NCBI GenBank assembly: GCA_001600095.1
Contig: BCIX01000001.1
Span: 5,419,198 to 5,483,197, forward strand
Origin: Bullera alba
Taxonomy: Eukaryota > Basidiomycota > Tremellomycetes > Tremellales > Bulleraceae
DNA: 64,000 nt
Direction of reading: 5' to 3'
The notes under the pieces are model-generated. The model was not told the DNA's origin. It saw only the letters and a list, made by a program, of their open reading frames with translations, and did not search any database. Numbering within the stretch: position 1 is the stretch's first letter; each line of letters starts with the position of its first letter. This document shows, one piece after another, positions 1 to 12,589 of the stretch. The position numbers and the translations under genes were made by a program.

Positions 1-11
1 GGAGTGAGACT

Positions 12-706
12 CTACTCACTCTTGTTCTTCTGCGCTTTATCCCACTTTGCCCTTTCTGCCGCATCTCCCGGTCCATCCTTCACCCTAACCTGCAATCTCG
101 ATGGAGCAGAGTCGCCGAATCGCTCCCACGCGTCATCCATCACAATAGCCCACTTCCTAGGATCTAACTCTGCAAACCCCCCTGCGGGCTCGGTGTCCAG
201 TATCGATCCGTCTATTGGGGCGAGGAACTCTATACGCTGAGGGAGGTAGTTTGCCAAAACTGGGAATCCACGTTGCACTATTTTGACTGTTTCCTACGCA
301 AAGATCGTCAGTATCAGTATCGCAGATCAGTTCACCAAGTGAGACTCCTTGCAATGTAGCTGCTGTGTCCTTCCTGTAGGAGCAGGCCACTCACCAGTCT
401 ATCCGGGGCCAACATACCCATTGCACTCTGCGTCGTACCGGGAATTGGATACCTCGGTGTAAAGGTGTATATCACATTTGTCCTCTTTCCAGATGTGCTC
501 GCCGTCGCATCTGTCATTGCCGCCGTTGCCAGTTCACTTGACGTGTACCCCGCTGGGGGATACTGACTGTCGCCACCAGAGTTTGCATTGCTTGTCGTCG
601 CATTTGACTGACCGGCGCTCGAGAAGAAGTGCTCCACGTCGTCAAATCCGCTATCGTCTCGGCCACCGTCTCCCTGTGGTATCTGCTCGTATTTTGGTGG
701 TGCCAT
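12..706 (-). CDS. conserved hypothetical protein, two exons
   Basis: About 197 residues in two exons, 706-395 and 293-12. The start is the ATG of MAPPKYEQIPQ; the donor is GTGAGT at 394 and the acceptor is the AG just before 293, which joins APDRL to ETVKIVQRGF. The N-terminal third is Ser/Thr/Ala/Gly-rich and looks disordered. The rest is compact and hydrophilic, with a NVIYTFTPRYPIPG stretch and a second block around VLANYLPQRIEFLAP. There is no signal peptide and no clear membrane segment. I do not recognise a family and infer no function. It lies 189 bp downstream of the Utp12 gene in the same orientation. Intron logic and a clean stop support a real gene; the product is unassigned. Confidence 0.6.
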
Positions 707-895
707 CGAATGCGTAGGAGACTTGTGTGCCAGGTGTTTGTAACAAAGGTAGGATGCATCTGCTATACTGAGCTCTACACTGCAGATAGTATTGAGGTGC
801 AGCCAAGCCTGTCGGAGTGCTGGCAACACAGAGACGCCAGCACGATACCGTAGCGGACATGTCCGATCGGCATGACATCATCGCGTCGTGAACTC

Positions 896-3800
896 CTACG
901 CTCTCACTTCAATCCTCTTTCTCTTGGCCTTTGAAGCCTTCCTCTCAGCCATCTTGTCCCTCACTGCGTCTTCATCCCATAGGCCAGCGACCTTCTCACC
1001 CTCGTACCTGCCCTTGAGGTACTTGAGCGCGGCCAGGTTGTATCCCATGACCTCTCTATCCCGTGCTAGAGCACCACGGACGTGAGATCGCAGCGCGAGG
1101 AGCGTAGGCCGGAGTGTACGGTTGGCGATTAGCTGAGACGAGTGTGTGCGCAGCAAGAACGACAGTAGTCGCGAGATGATGGTGATATCTCGGTTCTGAT
1201 AAGCTGTCAGTGGCCATCCCCTAAGTGTTGAAGGTTCCTGCAGCTTTTACTCACCGTTCTAGCCCAGATGTCGAGGTACTCCAAGAGACTGACGACCATC
1301 CTGAATGGCAGGACCAATAGAGCGTCCTCCATACCAGCCGCAGGGACACTCCTGATTGTCTTCCAGACGTACTCTTCTCCACTGATATCTCCTCTGGCCT
1401 TCAACTCCGCGCTCCTCTCTGGCTTTGGCAAAGCCTCACCCTTCTCTGGACCAAGCTTGTCATACTCTTCCTGCCACGTGTTGATGTTTTCTCTCTCGGC
1501 GTCCGCCAGCTCGATCGCCTCCATGATCTTCTCTCCTGCCATGAGTGTATCGGCAGTCTGCTTCTGAACTGCTTCTGCCTCGACAGCAGTGTCTCCATCC
1601 AGATCATCACCCTCGCCCCCAGATGCCCTGGGTTCGTTGTTCACCTCGGCAGTATATGCCGCTTCCAGCTCCCTCTCCCGCTCCTCCTCCAAGAACAATG
1701 GCTCGTCGGTCTTCTCCCACACTCGAATCGACTTGTCGTGCGAGCCAGTGACGACATACTCGCCACGATTGGAAACTGCTAAAGCCCAAATCTCTCCGTG
1801 ATGCCCTTCGAGCTTTTGGATCAGTTCGAACTGCTGAGTGTCAGCTCGTATGTCCCATGACTTATGCCATTAGAAACCTAACTCGCCTTGTCACCGTCCC
1901 AGTACTTGAGGAATCGATCCTTTCCGACCGTCCAGAAGTGATGACTGTCCTTCTCAAATGCGATCTGCATTATCGAATCGTCGTGGGCGAATATGGATTT
2001 GTGGCAATCTCCGAAATCTAGTCCCCATATCTTGACATTCTTGTCTGCGGAGCAGGTCACGATGAGTTTCGAATCGGAGGATATATCCAATGAAAGCACC
2101 GGCAACTGCAGAATTTGTCAGCTTTTCCCCTGTTACAATGCTGAAATACATACCTTGTGGCCATACAGCGAGAGGAAAAACTTGAGCGTGTCGGAGAAGA
2201 AGACTTTGACGGTAGAGTCCAGTAATGACACTGCAAGTAGACGACCGTCTGGACTGTACTTGACGGCAAGCACATCGTCTGTCATTTTCAGCGTCTTGAC
2301 ATGGACCAGCGCGAGCTGCTTGGTTTTGTACTGGATATCTGTCAACAGATGCTCTGAACGGTCGGCTAGGGACTCACGACTGTCTCCACACCCAGACGAC
2401 TGACAACTCGTTCTCCTTCACCCTCCTCGCGCATTTCAAAGTCCCAGAATCTGACGTCCTTGTCGGCACTACCACTGACAAGACCTCTGCCATCGGGTCT
2501 GACGTGTATGGCCCATACAGGTCCGTTGTGAGCTTTGTATGTGGAGAGCAGGGATGAAGCGGCAATGTCGAACAGCATCAATTCTCCAGTCTTCGTTCCG
2601 ATCACAACCTAAAGTGACATCAGTCCGTGCACAGAGGTCAGAGGTCAAGATATGACTATCACTTACATGACGATCTCCAGGCAGGAAAGTCGAACACAGC
2701 GCATACCCGCATTCCATAGTCCTCAAGCAAGCAGTAGTCCTGGCATTCCAGACTTTGAGTGTACCACTCGAAGCACTAGCGATGACTTGGTCATCCGACG
2801 AGATTGAAAGTGCCCTAACGTCTTGTCGATGTCCGGGCAGCTCAAGTGTGTGCGTCTTTGTGGGTTCGGATTCGCTGCCATCTGCGCCCTTCTTCCTAGA
2901 CGTCGGGTTGGGGATGGTATACGCCTCGAGCGAGTTGTTCGAGAGTGACAATAGGAGCTAAGCGGGTGTCAGTCTAGTGCTCCGAGCACTAATGTGAAAT
3001 ACTCACAGGTATGCCGCCTTTCGAGCTAACTGTCTCCTCGTTCGTTGCAAGTGAGAACGATTTGACTTTGGCATTCGCCCGCACCGTGCACCACGCCTGC
3101 ACCCGCTCTTCGAACTTGACTTCACCCGAATCCTCCTCTTTCACCTCCACCACAGCGGCTTCAGAATCGTCCGCGCCCTTCTTTTTGCCCTTCTCTCTGT
3201 CTCTCTTCTTGCGTCTAGCTCTCTTGGCATTCACCTCCTCCTCACTTCGGAGACGCAGAACTGATGTTGTTCGATCCGATGTCTGGAGGAGTATAAGGGG
3301 TTCAGAGGTATGGAAGGCGGCTTGAGTGATGGGCTGAGTTGAGCTGGGTAATGCCAAAGTGCAAACCGGCTTGATCAGTGTTGGGAGCTAGAAAACCCAG
3401 TTCAGTACCTTTCCCGTTGCGATTGTGTACGATTGCACTCACTTCGCCGGTCGATGTTTCTGCGATTCCCGTTGCAAGATCGAGCTTGGATATAGCCCAG
3501 ACCTTTGCCTCTCCATCGCCACTTCCAGTCAGAACGATCCACTGGCCAGTGATACGCTCATCCTCAATCTCGATCTCGGGCGATTCCTCTTTGACCGCCA
3601 GACTGTGAACCTCCCCTCTCCCGACGACGAGAGTCTGAATGCAGTGCTGGGTACCTAGATCCCAAAGCTTGAGATAGCTGTCTTTGGCGGTACTGATCAG
3701 GAATCCCGGGTGCGAGGTTGTAGGTAGGGAAGGATGCGGGATGAATTGCAATCCTGAGATCGGCGCTCTGTGTCCTTTGAGACGGAACAATCCAACTTCT

Positions 3801-4354
3801 GCTACTCGATCCCAAACGACAATCTCGCCTTCTGTCCCTCCACTGGCTAATCTCGATCCATCTGAATCGAATGCCATAGTCGTTATCGATTTCTTGTGCC
3901 CGTTGAAAGCCACAATCTCAGCCGTTTCAACTTGAGGGTTGGCTGGATCGAAGGACCAGAGCCTAATGGATCCATCGGAGTACGACACGGCAAAGATTCT
4001 GGGCGATGTCGAGGTCGAAGTGGAAGGCAGGGGCGAGGGGAGAAGGTGAGTAATTGGCGAGGTCAATCCAGTCGAATGCCACATCGATACCTGATAACAC
4101 GATCAGTACTCCGAAGGCATGATACAGTATGACACAGATACCCACCATCTCTCCTCTCTTTACATCCCACACTAAGACATCCTCCCAGCCGGGGACGTAC
4201 GCCAATCGACCATCATATGACGAATTGCCAGTAGGCGAACAGATGACTCCGAAGGCCTGGGTGATTGTCAGTGCGCCTCATAGGGGACAAAGAAGTGATG
4301 AAGCCGCTTTGCACTCACCTGTGTTGGCCCATGCCTCATGTATGACCTGACCAT
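896..4354 (-). CDS. UTP12: U3 snoRNP / SSU processome WD40 protein Utp12 (Dip2/WDR3)
   Basis: Nucleolar WD40 protein of the UTP-B subcomplex of the small-subunit processome, needed for 18S rRNA maturation. Diagnostic stretches in order: the N-terminus [12 protein letters not shown] then [30 protein letters not shown]; the [13 protein letters not shown] then [12 protein letters not shown] pair typical of Dip2/WDR3; [35 protein letters not shown]; and the C-terminal Utp12 domain with [16 protein letters not shown] and [12 protein letters not shown]. The Lys/Arg-rich tail ends at a TAG at 896. The start is the ATG at 4354, followed by a 36-nt first exon with a GTGAGT donor at 4318; exon 2 is 4256-4146 and exon 3 starts at 4090. 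The other coding blocks are joined by short introns. An acidic/basic insert (about 3090-3300) lies between the two WD40 halves, as in homologues. The divergent neighbour is a secreted-protein gene. Confidence 0.93.
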
Positions 4355-5579
4355 GGTATCTGAGCTGTGTTTGTAACGGAGTCGCAAGTTGCAAGCACAA
4401 GAAGAAGCTTTGTAATTGCGTAGCGCCGGTCAACAAAAAGTTCAGAATACAAGAACGCTTCCCCACGATCCGTCCCGAAATGCGATCGTAACAGACTGGA
4501 CCTCAAATCGGTGGTGGGAAGAGATTGAGTGGTTGGACAGGGTTGGACAGTGTCTGCATACCTCGATAGCCTCCAACTTGAAGTGACCCACGATCTGCTT
4601 TACAGCTGGAAATCACCTCTGTTGAACAAGAGCACTGAATCGAAAGTCACTGTTCGAGGACAGCGGTCCTGGTCTCGAGCCCGACTGCCAACGCGAATCG
4701 CTTAATCCCTATTCCAGACTGCGATATCACGGTGACCGACGACAAGTGTGAGAGATTGGATGTCGTTGGCTCAGGCCGAGGATCTGCGGCAAAGGCACAT
4801 GTGACAACTTTCGACAACGCTCCGACGTCTCTACGGGAGTGGGAGCCTGGGCCAAGCACGACTGACTCAACACTTCTCACATGCTAGAGGTTGCTACCAC
4901 ATATTGGCCCAGGAAGCTGATTCTCGCCCAGCGAAGCAGCGACGTATCGTCACATCATTGAAGCTCTCGACATTGGGATCGGAGAAGGCTAGGTAGACAG
5001 CAAAGTGCGCAAGCGATGGAGCACAACACGGTCAACAGAATAGAGGACCGAACCTCGTTGAGGATGAAATGCAGGTCAGAACTTGGCTCATTGGACCTTT
5101 CGCTCATCGCTGAGCGGACTCGATATCCTCTCCGACCTATGCATCGACGGCACTACTGCATTGCAGGCTATCACTGGGCGAGCGCTGGCAGAGTCTCGGA
5201 AATTTCGATATGGACCGCCCGGGATGCATTCCAGGTTTCGGACCACGCGAGATCAACACTACGCGCTGGTCAACGATGGCGAGTCGTAAAAGTGGCAACG
5301 TCGATCCCATCATCGTCGTGGCTGGCGAGAGGCGCGTGTTGGTTATCTAGTCTATTCCCAAATCTACCTCCACCAAGATCGACAACATCGACAACATGGC
5401 TTTCTGGGCGATCATGGTATGTGCTATTCATACACACCTCGTCGTGTATAAGAGTCGAAGATGTGGTCGGACAGATATGCTCTCTCATCCTCTTCACTCA
5501 CCTCTCAGCGCTCAGACACTCATTCACACTCTTTACTCACAAACACTCGATCTTACCTCACCAACTTCACCTTATAACA
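4355..5579. other. divergent intergenic region between UTP12 and a secreted-protein gene
   Basis: 1.2 kb with no convincing gene. It holds the promoters of both flanking genes. A 10-bp tandem duplication (ggttggacag twice) lies at 4531-4550. The last 100 bp before 5580 are C/T/A-rich (cactcacctctcagcgctc and similar), as expected for a highly expressed fungal 5' leader. Confidence 0.6.
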
Positions 5580-6695
5580 ATGGTTCACTTCAAGCGACTC
5601 GCTCTCCTCTCCCTAGCCATCGTTCCTTCGGCCTTTGCCATTGCCCTCCCGATTGACGATGTCGACGGTGCTATCAAGGCAGAGATCAACCCATCTCAGC
5701 TCAACAAGTTGACCAACGCCGACCGATTCGCCAAGGGTCTCGGACCTCTGCCTCCTACCCGACGATCCACTGGTAAGTATCGGTAGTCCTTGCGAGGGAG
5801 TGTTTTGCTAAGTGCTGCTTCCACAGGTGCCAAGCCCAAGCGATCTGGCAACCCGAACGCTGAGAACAACGGCGACAACAACAACAATGAGGACGACACC
5901 AACTTCCGAGGTCCTGTCACTATCCGACTCAGAAACCCAAGGGACGGCAGGGACATGGGATCTATTGGCTCGCCTTCCGGTGACAACGATCTCGTCAACC
6001 TTGACATCGGTCACGGCGCCATCAGACTCCAATTCGGTCCGGGAGCGATGACCGGCTCGCCATTCGACATCAGCCCTGCCGACTCTGACAGCCTGTTCAA
6101 CGGCCGAAGGACTCAGAGGCTCGGAGCTATGCCAGGACACGGCCGACCAGACATGGCTCGTGGCTCGCCAAAGTGAGTTACCATCATCCGCCCCTTTGAC
6201 TTTGGCTGACATTGTTCTGCAGCTTCATCCATGTCGGTCTTGCTGATCTCGGCGACGATGGCCTTTTGAACTTGCGTCTTCCATCCAGGCTCCTTGGTGC
6301 GCTCCCGACCGAAGGCATGTCGCCAAACCTCCTCGGTGGCCTGCTGGGCGATGTCCTTCCTCTCGGTCCCGGACCAAACTACCCCGTTCAGAGCACCATC
6401 TGGTCTTTCGAGCCCAGGACGCGACGACTCCTGGCTCACTACTCGAACCCCAACGGACGTGAGTGCACTATCAAACGATGCTAGTCACATGGCTGATCTA
6501 ATTTTGATAGAGACCATCCCAACCTCTTTCGTCACCGGTGGTCCATGTGAGCACCTCATCTGCCTGACCGCCGATGTCAACGCCTTCCACGACGCTTTCG
6601 GAGACTCTGCTCAGGAGATCGTGAGTGAACAGTCACACACTTCCTATGCTCGACTAACGAAACTTGTTCAGCACGCCTTTGTCACTGTTCTATAA
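5580..6695 (+). CDS. secreted protein of unknown function
   Basis: The start is the ATG at 5580 (MVHFKRLALLSLAIVPSAFA), giving a classical signal peptide with a likely cut after AFA or AIA. Exon 1 ends at RRST with a GTAAGT donor at 5773. Exon 2 is rich in Asn/Asp/Glu and then Gly/Arg (NNGDNNNNEDD). Later exons carry FIHVGLADLGDDGLLNLRL, STIWSFEPRTRRLLAHYSNP and TSFVTGGPCEHLICLTADV and end HAFVTVL at the TAA at 6693-6695. A Cys pair near the C-terminus (CEHLIC) may form a disulfide. There is no transmembrane segment or GPI signal, so a soluble extracellular protein is likely. I do not recognise a catalytic family. An upstream in-frame extension exists but lacks coding character, and the signal peptide fixes the start. 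Confidence 0.8.
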
Positions 6696-7052
6696 GCAAC
6701 AACCCGACCTTCCAGTCCAAGCTCTCATCGCCCGCTTCCCACTTCATAGTCACCCTCTTCGCCTTTTCGCTCCTACTTTGAAACCCGTCCCCCCACCTTC
6801 GACCCTTCGCTCATGACAACGAGTGGCGTGATTTGGAGTCGGTCAGATCTTGTTCAAAAACTGCACCCTCCACCAGACTTGTTGTACATTTAGCCTCATA
6901 TACCTACTTGCGTGCCCTGTAGCTCAGCATGCAACGCCCTCGTTGACGCTTGATCATCCGACCTTGCGGTCCTCCATGTCGTGATATGTACAACATCTAT
7001 CTCGGCTTTCGTATGGTGCTGACTGGATTTGAGCTTGTGCCGAAAATGAATC
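6696..7052. other. convergent 3' intergenic region
   Basis: 3' flanks of the secreted-protein gene (+) and CSN4 (-). I see no gene or repeat in it. Confidence 0.6.
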
Positions 7053-8792
7053 CTATGCGACGAGGCCTCGGGCTTGGATGGCGGATGCAATCCCCTCCAC
7101 CTACACGTCTGGTCAGAAAATCCCGGCCACCCATTTGGGTGACTTACCTTTATGTTTGTCGCACGAATCCTCTCGTCCCATCTCTCTGTCCAGCTAACAG
7201 GCTCGATCTCCTTCTCCTGTCTATCAACGCCTAGACCCCCAGCGGTACCCTGCGCATCCGCATCCGTCTCGTGGTTCAGTCGGGTCTCGAAGTAGAGCAG
7301 ATGCAAAGGCTGGTCGATCCAGGCTCTAAGTCGACCCTGCTCGATCATTCGGCGTGCAGTAAGTTCGGCTGCTGAGGGTTCGAGGTTGAGTATAGCCCCT
7401 AGCGCGCCAAAGCTGATATTGTCATATACCTAGAAAATCAGTGAGTCATGATCACTTAATAGAGCCGAGTGGACTTACCTTGGCACAAGCGCCAACGTTG
7501 TGTTCCCTGACAGCTCTCTCCAAAACCGTTCCTCCGCCCTCCACGCCGGCCCTTTGATGATCCTCCAACCCCGCTTCAAACTCCTTCACTTCTTGCGGCC
7601 TGACAATATACTCTAGCAGCATCTTCTTTAACATCGTACTGAGAGAGTTCGGCAATGACGTGTAGACTCGGTCATCTCGGTTCAACGCCGCCAGGACACG
7701 TGATCGTTGGGGACCTGACGGTGCAAGTATCGAGGTTGTCACTGCGGCTTTACTGATGATTGCGTCAGTCCAATATCCAGAGAAGTCACTTGATCCACAT
7801 ACAGCATATGTAGCCTCTCCTCCTCGGCAATGACTGATTCGAAAGATATCTCGTGATATCGCTGGGCCGCCTCGTTGAACTTCGCCGAGAAGTCAAAGAT
7901 CCTGGCCTGTGTACGCGTTAGTTGGAGTCAGAGTGAGGACCTCGATGTCTCACTTGTGATAGACGGTATGAAAGGAGAGTCTCCTTGTCATTGGTCTTGT
8001 CGATCAACGAGGCCGCTCTGTTGAAGTACGTCTGGGCTGAGCCCCATTCTTGATCCTAAATAAGGTCTTGAGTGAGCGTCTGGAGTTCGGACAGTGATGA
8101 CGCTCTGCCAGTACTTACCTCTAGGAGTAGTCTGACGATCTGCATGTAGATAGCCAGCTTCTCTTCATCCGGTATCAACCTCGACGTTCCTTCCAATGGT
8201 ATCTGCTTCAATGCTGTCGCGGCTCCTACCCAGTCCTCCTGTTTTTGCAGCAGATGGGCTTGCAGGTGCCTCAAAACGATTGTCTGAGGAGCCAATCTCA
8301 GCTGACCGCTAACACCGAGCCGCATCGACCACTCACCTGGTCATCACACCATCCGCTCCCGCTGCCTCCGGCTAGGACGCCGTCCACAACTTCCCCTCTG
8401 ACTGCCTCGCCTCTATCCCCCTTGAAGGCATTCTGACCCAGCGACTCCCACTTCTGCCTCTCTATGCTCGAGTCGGCCAGGACATAGTTCAGGACCTTCT
8501 CAGAAACCCCGCTACCGGCGCACAGGGCCAGGACGAACGCTGATAGCACCTGTCTTCCGACGACCATAGCCATAGATGAGGTCGTGGTGAAGTGACGACC
8601 AAAGGTGATGAGCGGCGTGGCCTGTGGCGATTGGTTGCTGAGTAGGGACTCCAGCAAGGTCAGGTATGATGTTGAGCGTTCCTTTTGGTTTCTGGAATCA
8701 ACGTTAGGACAGGGCGGATGTCGTACTCAGGGGATCCGGATCACTCACGTCGAGGCTGCTAGCCTGTCGCCGATTTCACTGTCTACGTCCAT
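7053..8792 (-). CDS. CSN4: COP9 signalosome subunit 4 (PCI domain)
   Basis: Subunit of the COP9 signalosome, which removes Nedd8 from cullins. The PCI-domain signature is clear: an ILAPSGPQRSRVLAALNRDD block, then LKKMLLEYIVRPQEVKEFE, VLERAVREHNVGACAKVYDN and the winged-helix end RRMIEQGRLRAWIDQPLHL then LYFETR. The start at 8792 gives MDVDSEIGDRLAAS, then a GTGAGT intron joining to TNQKERSTSYLTLLESLL. The last intron (donor GTAAGT at 7150) joins ATNIK to VEGIASAIQARGLVA and the TAG at 7053, which restores the expected C-terminal helix; reading through the intron would give a nonsense tail. N-terminal helical repeats occupy the first two thirds. The gene is divergent from the ANTH adaptor, with 522 bp between starts. 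Confidence 0.93.
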
Positions 8793-9314
8793 CTTAGGTG
8801 TACTACTACAAGCCTTCAATGTGCCAACAGTTGGATCAGAGTGAGGTATAGAAAGCTCACTGATCGCTGCTACAGTTGGCAACCGTATAGACAGGGTTCG
8901 CTCGCTGGTCTGTCCACTGGCAGGTGGAGGTCGAAAGATGCAGCGTCGCGCGTGGCATTTTGATCCCGCTCTCGGTCCCTCCGCCCCGGTATTTGGCCTG
9001 CTGTTTGCCTGGGTGCAAGTGCAAGGTGTTTGACAGAGGATAGATAGATCGTTGCTCTTCCTATTCTAGTCATCTTCGGCGTTCTCAGAAGAGGCCTCGA
9101 CTATCTCCCTGGCCCTATCACCCATACCTGGTGCTGCTTCGTGTGACGGAAATCTGCTATCTGAGAGGCGAAAGAAGTCCCGCAGTAGAGTACGATAGGG
9201 CGACAGACGTCATTGCGTAACACCCCAGATCCAACAGTCGACGCCGAGTCTCTCCGGTTGTTGGTATCAACACATCCATAGCTCTTAGTGCGACCACGAT
9301 CGGTAGACGACAAT
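8793..9314. other. divergent promoter region CSN4 / AP180
   Basis: 522 bp between two divergent start codons. No extra gene is evident. Confidence 0.55.
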
Positions 9315-12300
9315 ATGTCCAGCAACTTCGACAAGATAGTCAAATTGGCTTGCAAGCCGAAGAACGCACCGCCCAAGTCCAAAGTGAGTGCCCGCTCGAC
9401 CGGATCTTCTCCCTGCTCGCCTTCAGGATTGAGCTGACTCACTGTCTCTGTAGTATGTCGAGTGAGTGATTCGTGTAGGAACATGACTTGTTTAGTGGGT
9501 GCATTTCTGACGTGAACTCGCAGTGTCCTGGTGTCTGCTACATTCGCAGATGACGGCTCCCTCAATGACATTCTCCGCTCGTTGTCACTCCGACTCCGAG
9601 AGCCTAATGCGGTAGTACGTCACAAATTACAGTGCTGGAGAGGAGGGCTGACTCATGATATAGGTGGTGTTCAAGGCGCTTCTTACACTTCACCAGATGA
9701 TCAGGTCTGGATCTACAGATCAACTGCTCGAGGTTATGGCTCAGGGGGATCAGTTGCGGCTGCAGAACGTCGGAAGCGGGAATTGGGAGGGTGAGCACGC
9801 TGCTTCGCTGATGCGCAGATATGGAAACTCAATCTGACACCTCGAAGGCTACACGCCCCCATCTAGCATGAGCGCTTATGGAGCATATCTGCATTCGCGT
9901 GTGAAGGCGTGGAAAGATCTTAAACACGATCTCGTAGCAGTACAAACCGAATCCAACAGGAGGAGTAACGGACTAGGTGCCGGATGTGAGCTGAGGTTGA
10001 CACAATATTCCGCTACAAGGTCGAGACTGACGGATATCAGCGAAAGCACGTCGTTTGAGACACTTGCCGGTGGACAAAGGCCTGCTGAGGGAGGTCAAGC
10101 AAGTGCAAACAGTCCTGAATGCTCTGATACAATGCAAGGTGAGTCTCGTTTACATGTGCCAGCTGACTGGGATCAGTTCTACGACGATGATCTCCGGGAC
10201 GAAAATACGGTACTGGCGTTCAGAATGTTAGTGAAAGACTTGCTTGTGCTTTTCCAGGCTGGAAATGAGGGAGTGTGCAACATCCTCGGTAAGTGCGAGC
10301 TCCATAGACTGGGATTACATGTTAACGAAGCGTAGAGCACTACTTCGAGATGTCGAAACAGGACGCGTCAGAGTCGTTCGACATCTACAAGTCGTTCATT
10401 AGACAAACAGACAAAGTGGTTGATTACCTAGGAGTCGCCAAAAAGCTGCACAATATCGTCAATGTCCCCGTCCCGAACTTAAAACATGCTCCGACCGGAC
10501 TGGTCAAGGCATTGGAAGAGTACTTGAACGACCCCAACTTTGAGCAGAACAGACGCGAATATAAAGCCAGTCTAGGTGTTGTTGAGGGCAAAGGTCCTGC
10601 CAGAACCCCTTCTCCCAATCGTAGGTAGTGTAGCGCATCTTCGCCTTCATTGCTGACTGTTAACAGCGCCATCAACTTCGCAAGCAGCCAAGCCAGCTGT
10701 CTCGTCGAGTTCCGCCAGTCAGCCCTCCCAGCCTACGTCGACCACCAACGCAGGAGCATCTTCACTACCGCCGGCTGCGAACCAAAAGATCCAGGACTTC
10801 TTCGAGTCGATCCAGTCGGATCAGCAGCCGACGATGTTCGGCGGACCTCCTCAAGGGTGGGTGCTGCTCTCTGAAGCTTGTTTTGTCGAGCTGACTTTGT
10901 TTACAGCTTCGCGGGCCAGCAGCAGCAACAGCAGGTACCATTCAACCCCTTCCGCCAATCTATGATGATGCCTCAGCAAACAGGATTCATGCAGCCTCAG
11001 ATGACTGGCTACGGAGGCATGCCAGGACAACAGCAGATGGGACAAGCGCCATTCTTGGCTCCTCAGATGACTGGTCAGATGGCCTTTGGACAGGCTCAAC
11101 CGGCGTTTGGTCAACAACCATTCGGGCAGAACCAACAACCCTTCGGCCAAGGTCAGCCATTCACGCAGCCTCAGCAGACAGGTTTCATGCAACCACAACA
11201 GACTGGATTCGTGCAACAGCCGCAGCCCCTCCAGCCTCAAACCACTGGCTCGAACCCTTTCCGACAAAGCATGATGCTGCTCAACACTACTGGCACGGGT
11301 ATGCCTCCTCATGCCGGAGCCATGTCGCAGCCAGCGTCGCCATTTGGTATGGCTCAGCCGCAGATTCTAAGACCGGGATCGAGTCCAGCCTTTTCCGCGA
11401 CCTCCCCGCCAAAACTTGTCGCACAGGCGACCGGGTCTAAGAATCCATTCGCACCCGCGCCGGGCACCGTCTCTGCCAAACCTCAAGAGCCCAAGGGTAT
11501 GAGCATGGCCGAGATGGCATGGAACAAGCAATTTGGCCAGCAAACTCAAAGTGGCCCCGCTCAGGCCTCGCCATGGGGTAGTGCAAACGGTCAACAGACG
11601 AATGGAAACGGTTCGCAGGCCGCATCGAATGGAACGGGAATGGGAGACGTGGCTTCGGCGTTCAACTTTGATTTCTCGAAACCGTCCTCTGCTCCAAACG
11701 ACTTCATGTCTCAATTTGGATCTCTGTCCGTGAACACGAATACCACGGGAACAGGTACATCTGCAACCTCGCCCACGCAGTTCAACTCGCTGTCGTCTAA
11801 TCCGACCGGATTTACGAGCAACACCTCGGGCTTCTCCTCGCCTGTGAAGACTGGATCGAGCGGTGGCCCTCTACAGCCTCAGACTACCGGGTTTGGCGGC
11901 AGCGCTGTCAAGCGATTCCAGCCGACCAGCTCGTTTGGCAGTCAGCTCGTGTCGGAACTACCTCCCATCCACGAACCAGGATCCAACGCGACAAGCCCGA
12001 ATCACGTCAGTCCTGGCGTTGGCAACGTCAATCCCCAGCAGACTGGTTTCCCAGGACTGTCATCCTTCTCTCAACCTCAGACCCAAGGGCAGAATGGGCA
12101 GCCGGCACAGCTTGGACAACAGGGTTTGTCGCCTCAGCAGACTGGAGGTCCGAATCCATTCAGGCAGAGCATGTTCGGGTTGAACAGCAACAACACTGGA
12201 GGGCCGAGTCAGCCGTTCGGATCCGGAGGGCCATTTGGGCCAATGGGGAGCAATGGACAGAGTGGACCTTTCGGAGGCAGTTCGCCTTTCGCAGGGCAAA

Positions 12301-12371
12301 ATAAACCTCAGGGCCAGCCGTGGCAGGGTGCGTTTGGACAGCAGCAACAGCAGGGCGGCAGCCTTCTATGA
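9315..12371 (+). CDS. YAP1801: AP180/CALM-family ANTH clathrin adaptor (Yap1801/1802-like)
   Basis: Endocytic adaptor that binds PI(4,5)P2 through an N-terminal ANTH domain and recruits clathrin and EH-domain proteins. It starts MSSNFDKIVKLACKPKNAPP, the ANTH lipid-binding motif (family KxKNAPPK). Exon 2 is only 8 nt (9454-9461, TATGTCGA) and restores KYVDVLVSATFADDGSLND. Further ANTH helices include YDDDLRDENTVLAFRMLV and the segment at 10350-10600. From about 10905 the protein is a long Gln/Gly/Pro/Asn-rich disordered tail with three NPFRQSM motifs plus one NPFAPA (EH-domain ligands) and about a dozen [LIVM]xx[QN]xTG motifs such as LQPQTTG and MQPQQTG. In yeast these are Ark1/Prk1 (AAK1-type) kinase sites. 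The TGA is at 12369-12371. Whether one or two paralogues exist in this genome cannot be seen here. Confidence 0.93.
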
Positions 12372-12589
12372 TGATGCTGGAGAGAGAAGATCAGGAGTGC
12401 AAAAAGAACGGGGTGAAGAGGGAGGGAGCTTCTTGCTGCCTCTGAGCGTGTGATATCTAAGATCTGGAAGGTGGAATATTGTTACAGTATACCTTGAAGT
12501 GGATGACATTAAGAAATATCGGTATAATGGATTGCATGCAAGATGTGATGATTTACATGATTCGTGTGCGACATCGTATCAACTCGGTC

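Noticed and set aside
5016..5579. In-frame N-terminal extension of the secreted protein
   Set aside because: Composition is not protein-like, and the signal peptide begins at the ATG at 5580.
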